Source: a candidate division TA06 bacterium DG_78
Lineage (GTDB): Bacteria > Hydrothermota > Tepidihabitantia > SM23-42
DNA: 12,150 nucleotides
NCBI GenBank assembly: GCA_001303225.1
Contig: LJNI01000062.1
Location: 1 to 12,150 of the forward strand
Direction of reading: 5' to 3'
Positions 7,264-12,150 of the stretch are shown here, in pieces; position 1 is the stretch's first letter; the number at the start of each line of letters is the position of its first letter. Both the position numbers and the translations under genes were made by a program. The notes below the pieces were generated by a model. It ran no database searches. It had not been told where the DNA came from and was given only the letters and a program-made list of their open reading frames with translations.

Positions 7264-7350
7264 GCCGGCATAGCTCAGTGGTAGAGCAACGGTTTTGTAA
7301 ACCGTAGGTCGCGGGTTCAAATCCTGCTGCCGGCTTAAAACAGTGCGGGG
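7250..7350. repeat. 8-bp inverted repeats CCCCGCAC/GTGCGGGG bracketing tRNA-Thr
   Basis: CCCCGCAC at 7250-7257 and its exact complement GTGCGGGG at 7343-7350 enclose the whole tRNA-Thr gene in a 101-bp segment. The same sequence builds the terminator hairpin at 7592-7621, so the motif is used twice within 400 bp. No clear target-site duplication is seen at the outer edges. Confidence 0.6.
7264..7335 (+). tRNA. tRNA-Thr(UGU)
   Basis: 72 nt, complete cloverleaf. Acceptor GCCGGCA pairs with TGCCGGC (7328-7334), discriminator U. D-arm GCTC/GAGC with loop AGTGGTA. Anticodon stem ACGGT/ACCGT with loop TTTGTAA, anticodon UGU (codon ACA). Variable loop AGGTC. T-arm GCGGG/CCTGC (one G-U) with loop TTCAAAT. 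The 3' CCA is not encoded. With tRNA-Tyr downstream, the order Thr(UGU)-Tyr(GUA) matches the start of the thrU-tyrU-glyT-thrT-tufB cluster of E. coli, but glyT, thrT and tufB are not here. Confidence 0.96.
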
Positions 7351-7385
7351 TAAGCAGGTCGCCAGTTCGAATCTGGCCGCCGGCT
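7341..7385 (+). pseudogene. Orphan tRNA 3' half
   Basis: Variable-loop-like AGGTC (7356-7360), a perfect T-arm GCCAG/CTGGC with loop TTCGAAT (7361-7377), the 3' acceptor strand CGCCGGC (7378-7384) and discriminator T. There is no D-arm or 5' acceptor strand next to it, because the segment begins right behind the intact tRNA-Thr. The T-arm is intact and canonical, which suggests recent loss or separation from its 5' half. Its natural partner by acceptor pairing is copy B (7210-7263). Confidence 0.65.
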
Positions 7386-7387
7386 AT

Positions 7388-7466
7388 GAGTAGAGAACAG
7401 GGTTTAGGGAATAGGAATTAATTATTTATTTCTGTTCTCTGTATCCGGTGCCCTGTCTCCTACAAA
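7388..7466. repeat. Foldback of degenerate 7-base repeats between tRNA-Thr and tRNA-Tyr
   Basis: Left arm in 7-nt steps: GAGTAGA, GAACAGG, GTTTAGG, GAATAGG (7388-7415). Right arm in 7-nt steps: CTGTTCT, CTGTATC, CGGTGCC, CTGTCTC (7432-7459), then CTACAAA reaching the tRNA-Tyr start. The arms are roughly complementary in register, with exact pairing AGAGAACAG (7392-7400) with CTGTTCTCT (7432-7440). The 16-nt centre is AT-rich. Confidence 0.65.
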
Positions 7467-7549
7467 GGGCAGGTACCCAAGCGGTCAACGGGGGCAGACT
7501 GTAAATCTGCTGGTGTAAGCCTTCGTAGGTTCGAATCCTGCCCTGCCCA
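7467..7549 (+). tRNA. tRNA-Tyr(GUA)
   Basis: 83 nt, class II tRNA. Acceptor GGGCAGG pairs with CCTGCCC (7542-7548), discriminator A. D-arm closed by CCC/GGG. Anticodon stem GCAGA/TCTGC with loop CTGTAAA, anticodon GUA (UAC and UAU codons). Long variable arm (TGGTGTAAGCCTTC). T-arm GTAGG/CCTGC with loop TTCGAAT. CCA is not encoded. Probably co-transcribed with tRNA-Thr from 7062 and ended by the terminator at 7592-7630. Confidence 0.96.
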
Positions 7550-7552
7550 TGC

Positions 7553-7589
7553 GAAATTTACCCACATCTGTGATGTGGTCGTAAATTTC
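7553..7589. repeat. Two-step hairpin directly after tRNA-Tyr
   Basis: GAAATTTAC (7553-7561) pairs with GTAAATTTC (7581-7589). Inside it CCACATC (7562-7568) pairs with GATGTGG (7572-7578) around a TGT loop, leaving only a 2-nt bulge (TC). This gives 16 perfect base pairs starting 4 nt after the tRNA end. It has no T-run of its own, so it is more likely a 3' processing or stability element, or a dispersed repeat, than the terminator. Confidence 0.75.
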
Positions 7590-7591
7590 AG

Positions 7592-7630
7592 CACCCCGCA
7601 CCTATGTATAGGTGCGGGGTGATTTGTTTG
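7592..7630 (+). terminator. Rho-independent-like terminator of the tRNA unit
   Basis: CACCCCGCACCTA (7592-7604) and TAGGTGCGGGGTG (7609-7621) pair perfectly around TGTA. The GC-rich stem is followed by ATTTGTTTG. The U-tract is interrupted by G but the stem is very stable. The stem shares CCCCGCAC with the repeats that flank tRNA-Thr. Confidence 0.65.
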
Positions 7631-7638
7631 TAAACTTC

Positions 7639-7826
7639 AAAGGGGGGTTCCACCCCCCTTTTCTCCATATAGTTTTCTAGAAAAACCCGAAAACTGTATG
7701 GAGGCCACGAAACCCCCCGGCTCGGCGATCATGCGTGCGTTCCATTTGTGTTTGCTACGTTCAGGGTACGGTCTGTTCTTTAACACATCGCTCACATACG
7801 CCACTTTTGGGGGTTCCACCCCCCTT
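7639..7826. repeat. 188-bp element bounded by two copies of a GGGGGTTCCACCCCCC palindrome
   Basis: Left end AAAGGGGGG/CCCCCCTTT around TTCCA (7639-7661). Right end GGGGG/CCCCC around the same TTCCA (7809-7824), followed by TTT. Between them a hairpin CTCCATA-T-AGTTTTC / GAAAACT-G-TATGGAG (7663-7703, 15 pairs with one U-G) and AACCCCCCGG at 7710-7719. On the minus strand the region is open for 82 codons (7885-7637) but lacks a ribosome-binding site, and its product mirrors the repeats. It is better read as a short mobile-type or dispersed non-coding repeat. The left palindrome with TTTT could also terminate transcription. Confidence 0.5.
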
Positions 7827-7828
7827 TG

Positions 7829-7889
7829 GCTTATGGCATAGAGCAGATAGCTTATGGTATAATTGAAACATACGCTGTACGCCATATGC
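7829..7889. repeat. Second foldback of degenerate 7-base repeats (GCNTATG type)
   Basis: Left arm in 7-nt steps: GCTTATG, GCATAGA, GCAGATA, GCTTATG, GTATAAT (7829-7863). Right arm in 7-nt steps: CATACGC, TGTACGC, CATATGC (7869-7889), the inverse of GCGTATG, GCGTACA, GCATATG. The short AT centre (TGAAA) separates the arms. It lies just upstream of the pseudouridine synthase promoter. Confidence 0.6.
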
Positions 7890-7924
7890 TAAATTGCAAT
7901 GTAGATCATTGACACACATATTAC

Positions 7925-7952
7925 TTGACTTTTTCAATTGTACTACTACAAT
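7925..7952 (+). promoter_or_regulatory. Sigma70-type promoter of the pseudouridine synthase gene
   Basis: -35 TTGACT (7925-7930), a 16-bp spacer, -10 TACAAT (7947-7952), expected start near 7959, about 17 nt before the ATG at 7976. This excludes the in-frame TTG at 7925 as the translation start. Confidence 0.6.
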
Positions 7953-7975
7953 TCGCAGAAAGCAGAGGATTCACA

Positions 7976-8713
7976 ATGGCAACCGAACGTTTACAAAAAA
8001 TTCTTGCCCGTGCAGGTATTGCTTCGCGGAGAAAAGCAGAACAGTTGATGCTCGAAGGTAGAGTAACGGTCAATGGAAAGATCGTTAGCCAACTCGGAGC
8101 AAAGGCAGATTCAAAGACTGATCATATTAAGGTCGATGGAAAACTGCTCTGTATGAGCAGCGTACCGAAACATTATTTTATCGCATACAAACCGCAGAGA
8201 GTGATTACGTCGCTCAGTGATCCTCAAGGAAGGCTTACGATTACTGACATGCTCCACAGTAATAGAATCAGGGTTCGGGTTTTTCCAGTTGGCAGGCTCG
8301 ACTGGGATGCTGATGGTCTCTTATTGCTCACAAATGACGGTGAGCTTGCGAATTTGGTCATGCATCCACGAACACATCTGTCAAAGGTTTACCGTGTTAA
8401 AGTGAAGGGGTGTCCCAGTGAAAAAGTTCTTCAGCGTATCCAAAAGGGTGTGATGATTGATCGCGGAATTCGTACACTTCCAGCTCAGGTAGTCATTGAA
8501 CAACAAAAGGAAAATGCCACGTGGTTACGCGTCACATTAGTCGAGGGTAGACAGCACCAGATAAAAAAGATGTTTGCGCGCATTGGACATCCTGTCCGAC
8601 ACATCAGACGAATCGCAATCGGCCCACTCCGTTTAAAACAGTTACAGGTTGGTGAAATAAGACCTTTGACAAGTACTGAGTTAGCGCGTCTAAAAAAAAC
8701 ACTGAGGATGTAA
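7976..8713 (+). CDS. rluB: rRNA pseudouridine synthase, RluB/RsuA family
   Basis: Converts a uridine in ribosomal RNA to pseudouridine. 245 residues from ATG 7976, with AGAGGA 6 nt upstream. An N-terminal S4 RNA-binding domain (about 4-60: RLQKILARAGIASRRKAEQL, GRVTVNG) is followed by the RsuA-type catalytic domain. The catalytic aspartate is D109 in VGRLDWDADGLLLLTNDG. Further family signatures are ELANLVMHPR, KVYRVKVKG and, near the C-terminus, EGRQHQIKKMFARIGHPV. The order of domains fits RluB (23S U2605-type) better than RsuA, but the target site cannot be fixed from sequence alone. EGRQHQIKKMF departs from the usual EGRNRQVRRMF. The gene has its own promoter, and the next gene also has one, so it appears monocistronic. 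Confidence 0.93.
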   Translation: MATERLQKILARAGIASRRKAEQLMLEGRVTVNGKIVSQLGAKADSKTDHIKVDGKLLCMSSVPKHYFIAYKPQRVITSLSDPQGRLTITDMLHSNRIRVRVFPVGRLDWDADGLLLLTNDGELANLVMHPRTHLSKVYRVKVKGCPSEKVLQRIQKGVMIDRGIRTLPAQVVIEQQKENATWLRVTLVEGRQHQIKKMFARIGHPVRHIRRIAIGPLRLKQLQVGEIRPLTSTELARLKKTLRM

Positions 8714-8748
8714 AAAGTTGTAGATAAGATGTATGTAAAAGGGTAATA

Positions 8749-8776
8749 TTGACATACACTTTATTATAATTACAAT
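8749..8776 (+). promoter_or_regulatory. Sigma70-type promoter of the alpha-2-macroglobulin gene
   Basis: -35 TTGACA (8749-8754), a 16-bp spacer, -10 TACAAT (8771-8776), expected start near 8783. The AGGAG ribosome site (8787-8791) follows within a few bases. A TATAAT at 8765 is too close to the -35 (10 bp) to be its partner. Confidence 0.7.
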
Positions 8777-8796
8777 CAAAAATAAAAGGAGAAGGA

Positions 8797-11700
8797 ATGG
8801 GTGATATCATGAAATCCCCTAAATTGGTTATTGTGATTTTAATACTTTGTATATTCATTAATACAAACTTTTCTTCGACCAAAAAATATTGGCAGGATGT
8901 TCAAGAAGCTCTGTATAATGGACTGCCGAAGACTGCAATCGAAAGTCTAGACAGAATTCTTGATATAGCCCAAAAAGAGGAAAATTATGACGAATGGATT
9001 ACGGCGCTGACAGAAAAAATTGTAATTGAGGCAACGATTCAGGGTAATAAACCTGAAGAAAAGGTTAAGAGATTAAAAGAGGAATTAGTTACTGCAGACG
9101 TGCGTATCAAACCAATATTACAAGCTATTCTCGCCCATTGGTATTGGCACTATTACAGTCGTAACCGCTATCGTTTTATGAAGCGGACCCCGACTGAATA
9201 TATGACAGATGAAGATTTTACGACATGGGATCTGAGAAAATTATTTACAGAAATTGATTCGCTCTACCAAGATATCTTGGGAAAAGAAAAACTCCTCACC
9301 AATATTCCAATCGAAAGACTCTTAGACTTCTTAGAACCAGGTAATACGTCACCAGAAGCGAGACCAACGTTCTACGATTTTATTGCACATGAGGCATTGG
9401 ATTTTTATATGCGCGCTGAACAGTCTGCGGTCCTACCTGAAGATACTTATGAAATTGATGCCAATTCTGCTGCTTTTGGTCCAGTCTCTGAATTCTTGAA
9501 CTACAGGCCTGTAACAGAAGATACTGTTTCACCGAAATTAAAGGTTATCAAAATCTACCAGTCATTAATAAAATATCACAAGAAGAAAAAAAATACCGAG
9601 GCGCTCTTAGATGTAGACCTTCACAGATTACGATATGTCAAGAACGTTGCCTTTGGTGAAAATAAAAATAAGATTTATATTCAACGACTGACTGAACTCA
9701 TTAAACAATATAATAATATGAGTCTCTCCAGTTGGGCATCATTTTATCTAGCAAAAGCATGGGCTGAAGAAGATGATTTAGTTAAAGCCTACGAAGTGGC
9801 AGAGCACGGATACAAAAGATTCCCAGGCTCACCAGGTGGGAAATCCTGCAATGCATATATGACTGAGCTGACCCAAAAATCACTCAGGCTCACAGGAGAA
9901 AAATGTATTCCACCCCGGCCTTCTAAAATGCTCGTGTCCTACAAGAACTTTACAAGATTGCACTTTAGAATTATCCCTGACACATGGGATGCATTCATGG
10001 AAGAAGAAAAGGGTCGTCCCAATCAAATCGATACCCTAAGAATCAAAGAGCTCCTTTCTCAAGAGCCCCATAAAGAATGGTATGTTGACCTTCCTGTTAC
10101 TGATGATTTAAAAGAAAGGGCTCTCGAAATTGACCTCCCAGAACTTGACCCTGGCTATTACCGAGTATTTGCAAGTTGGCAGCCAGATTTTGTTAATTCT
10201 ACAATGACACAACATACCTGGTTATGGGTTAGTAATATGACTCTGGTCACAAGGTCTAATTATGGAATCGTTGATGGTTTTGTGTTAGATATTATGACGG
10301 GTGAACCGATTAAAGGAGTTGAAGTTTCGCAGATTATAGAGGAGAACCTGAAATGTGTTTATGGCAAAAAAACACATACTAATTCTATTGGTTATTTTGA
10401 ATTTAAGACGAAAGACACAGGCTACAAAAGTGCTTATATACATATTAAAAAAGACAATGACGAGGTGTTTGAGTCCAATATGCGGCACGCATACACATAT
10501 TATCCATCGCGGTCCCACCAAAGGACATTCTTTTTTACTGACCGTTCGCTCTATCGACCAGGCCAAACAATATATTTCAAGGGTATCTGCGTTCTTATAG
10601 ACCAGGAAGAAAATAACTATGAAATCATTCCTCACCGAGAAATTACCGTATATTTCCGCGATACCAATAATCAAGAAATCTCCAAGATTACCCTTATGAC
10701 CAATGAATTTGGCAGTTTTAGTGGTCACTTTGTCGCTCCTGCTGACCGACTCACTGGCAGCATGACAATTTATACAAATGAACCTTCTGGTAGAACAGCA
10801 ATCAAAGTAGAAGAGTACAAGAGGCCGAAATTTTTTGTAGAAATCGAGACTCCGAAAGTGCCATCAAAACTGAATGAACTTATTGAAGTAACTGGTAGTG
10901 CCATGACCTATAGTGGCGCACCGGTAGATAATGCCCTTGTTCAGTACAATGTGGTGAGAACTGCCTCATATCCTTACTGGTGGAATTGGTATAGACCATA
11001 TAGTCGTTATGGTGCAAAATCACAGGTAATTGCACATGGTAAAATAAAGACCGATGCCGATGGTAATTTTACAATCTCGTTCTATGCTAAACCCGATCTA
11101 AATATTTCTATGGATGACGACCCGCGATTTACGTATCGAATTCATGTAGACGTGACTTCGCCTGATGGTGAGACGCGTTCAGGTGACGGTTCAGTAACGT
11201 TAGGTTACTCTGCGTTAGCAATCACACTCTCTACTGATGATCAGCCTCAAAATAACGAGCAATTTTCTATAGGAGTCGCTACACAGACATTAGATGGCGT
11301 TAGCATACCAGGTACTACTACACTTCAGGTCTATCGGCTTAAAGAACCATCCGAACCAATTCCTGAGAAGTTCTGGGAGTATGATTTACACCCATTTAAA
11401 GAACAGAGCGATGAAGATGCGGGAGAAAAATTTTCTTCTAATTGGCTAACCTGGCCCAGGGATACGCTGGTATACGAAACAAGTCTTACGACTACAGACA
11501 ATAATCCACGAATAGTAACATTAAAATTACCTACTGGATTGTATAAATTAGAATGCAGTGGTCAGGATAATTTTGGCAGAGAGGTGAGAGCCCTTTTACC
11601 ACTCATGGTTTTACCAGATTGGAACGACAAAATATTCAACATTAAACTAGCTTCACTCGTGAGAGTAAATAGTAATACAGTTGAAGTAGGTAAGGAACTC

Positions 11701-12150
11701 GAGGTTCTATGGGGGACGGGCTATGAGACAGGTAGATGTTTTATAGAGATAGAACACGACAATAAGATAATCAAGAGATACTGGACAAAACAGCATGAAA
11801 CCCAGCATACCTTCGCTTTTCCAGTAACTGAAAAATATCGAGGAGGATTTGTTGTTTACTTGACCCAGGTGAGTGATAATCGTGCCTATTTAAATACATT
11901 ACCCATCTATGTACCATGGGATAATAAAGAGCTTTCCATTTCTACACAGACATTCCGCGATAAACTCCGACCCGGAGAAAAAGAAACAATTACCTTAGAA
12001 ATACAGGGTAAAACGAAATATATTGCAGCAGCTGAGATAGTGGCAACAATGTATGATTTTTCATTAGACCAATTTTACCCCCATTCTTGGGCTAGTTTTG
12101 ATTTCTTCAAAAGGTACCACGGTTCAGTCAGCAGCAGCTTTATTAATGGT
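8797..12150 (+). CDS. Alpha-2-macroglobulin-family exported protein, N-terminal 1118 residues (runs off right edge)
   Basis: Large periplasmic or surface protein of the bacterial A2M family, thought to trap foreign proteases. ATG 8797 has AGGAG 5 nt upstream; a second in-frame ATG at 8809 also fits. Signal peptide about residues 5-30 (KLVIVILILCIFIN) with no proper lipobox. Residues 30-370 are a mostly helical, TPR-like N-terminal region (for example FYLAKAWAEEDDLVKAYEVA). Macroglobulin domains follow: TDRSLYRPGQTIYFKG (581-596, MG2 signature), VEEYKRPKFFVEI (671-683, MG3), an aromatic stretch YPYWWNWYRPYSRYG (about 724-738), and MYDFSLDQFYPHSW (1085-1098), a strand conserved in the Bacteroidetes-like group. 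No stop is met before base 12150. Family members are about 1800-2000 residues, so the C-terminal half is missing, including any thioester CxEQ motif and the receptor-type domains. The nearest upstream protease (M14) is a separate unit. Confidence 0.92.
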   Translation, partial: MGDIMKSPKLVIVILILCIFINTNFSSTKKYWQDVQEALYNGLPKTAIESLDRILDIAQKEENYDEWITALTEKIVIEATIQGNKPEEKVKRLKEELVTADVRIKPILQAILAHWYWHYYSRNRYRFMKRTPTEYMTDEDFTTWDLRKLFTEIDSLYQDILGKEKLLTNIPIERLLDFLEPGNTSPEARPTFYDFIAHEALDFYMRAEQSAVLPEDTYEIDANSAAFGPVSEFLNYRPVTEDTVSPKLKVIKIYQSLIKYHKKKKNTEALLDVDLHRLRYVKNVAFGENKNKIYIQRLTELIKQYNNMSLSSWASFYLAKAWAEEDDLVKAYEVAEHGYKRFPGSPGGKSCNAYMTELTQKSLRLTGEKCIPPRPSKMLVSYKNFTRLHFRIIPDTWDAFMEEEKGRPNQIDTLRIKELLSQEPHKEWYVDLPVTDDLKERALEIDLPELDPGYYRVFASWQPDFVNSTMTQHTWLWVSNMTLVTRSNYGIVDGFVLDIMTGEPIKGVEVSQIIEENLKCVYGKKTHTNSIGYFEFKTKDTGYKSAYIHIKKDNDEVFESNMRHAYTYYPSRSHQRTFFFTDRSLYRPGQTIYFKGICVLIDQEENNYEIIPHREITVYFRDTNNQEISKITLMTNEFGSFSGHFVAPADRLTGSMTIYTNEPSGRTAIKVEEYKRPKFFVEIETPKVPSKLNELIEVTGSAMTYSGAPVDNALVQYNVVRTASYPYWWNWYRPYSRYGAKSQVIAHGKIKTDADGNFTISFYAKPDLNISMDDDPRFTYRIHVDVTSPDGETRSGDGSVTLGYSALAITLSTDDQPQNNEQFSIGVATQTLDGVSIPGTTTLQVYRLKEPSEPIPEKFWEYDLHPFKEQSDEDAGEKFSSNWLTWPRDTLVYETSLTTTDNNPRIVTLKLPTGLYKLECSGQDNFGREVRALLPLMVLPDWNDKIFNIKLASLVRVNSNTVEVGKELEVLWGTGYETGRCFIEIEHDNKIIKRYWTKQHETQHTFAFPVTEKYRGGFVVYLTQVSDNRAYLNTLPIYVPWDNKELSISTQTFRDKLRPGEKETITLEIQGKTKYIAAAEIVATMYDFSLDQFYPHSWASFDFFKRYHGSVSSSFING

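Noticed and set aside
7637..7885. 82-codon open frame on the minus strand across the tRNA-rluB intergenic region
   Set aside because: There is no ribosome-binding site, it spans two repeat families, and its product is the translation of palindromes and heptads. Treated as repeat, not gene.
7925..7975. TTG at 7925 as start of the pseudouridine synthase
   Set aside because: The TTG is part of the -35 box, and the family N-terminus begins at ATG 7976, which has a good ribosome site.
6982..7975. CRISPR array as explanation for the repeats
   Set aside because: Repeat units are 7-19 nt, degenerate and inverted, with no regular unique spacers and no cas genes.
8765..8770. TATAAT upstream of the A2M gene
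   Set aside because: It is only 10 bp from TTGACA. The TACAAT at 8771 has the 16-bp spacing seen elsewhere. It could still serve a weaker promoter.
10285..10728. 147-codon minus-strand frame and an 81-codon plus-strand frame inside the A2M gene
   Set aside because: Both lie wholly within a well-supported family gene in another frame, and neither shows recognisable motifs.

Overview
The window looks like a low-to-moderate GC bacterial chromosome, probably from an uncultured thermophile-like or FCB-related lineage such as candidate phylum WOR-3. That placement is an inference. It rests on a secreted M14 peptidase with a T9SS/FlgD-like C-terminal Ig domain, an alpha-2-macroglobulin of the Bacteroidetes-like type, and a valyl-tRNA synthetase of the archaeal type. 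Nothing in the window marks a phage, plasmid or CRISPR locus.

Positions 1-4833 are read on the minus strand. In transcription order a three-gene operon comes first: a NUDIX hydrolase of the ADP-ribose pyrophosphatase-like kind (4833-4432), an Mre11/SbcD-like nuclease (4435-3392), and a compact Rad50/SbcC/YhaN-like ATPase (3395-1314). The three genes are joined by two 4-bp ATGA overlaps. The ATPase has a predicted two-helix membrane hairpin at the middle of its coiled coil and no zinc-hook cysteines. A possible 48-residue ORF follows, and then valS, which has its own promoter and runs off the left edge.

From 4870 everything is read on the plus strand. A divergent promoter pair with -35 boxes only 2 bp apart serves the NUDIX operon and the secreted M14 carboxypeptidase (4954-6981). 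A repeat-rich intergenic region (6982-7975) follows. It holds a tRNA transcription unit with intact tRNA-Thr(UGU) and tRNA-Tyr(GUA), two broken 5' tRNA halves, one orphan 3' tRNA half, a strong terminator, and several foldback repeats, two of which are built from degenerate 7-base units. Next come an RluB/RsuA-family 16S/23S rRNA pseudouridine synthase (7976-8713) and the first 1118 codons of an alpha-2-macroglobulin-family protein (8797 to the right edge).

Functionally the window combines translation (valS, tRNAs, pseudouridine synthase), DNA end processing with a nucleotide-cleaning or ADP-ribose-linked partner, and exported proteins (a protease and an anti-protease-type macroglobulin, not in the same operon). 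Six sigma70-type promoters can be read, and all six have a 16-bp spacer. The two most unusual parts are the membrane-hairpin Mre11-Rad50-NUDIX operon and the tRNA-Thr gene sitting between the halves of a broken tRNA.
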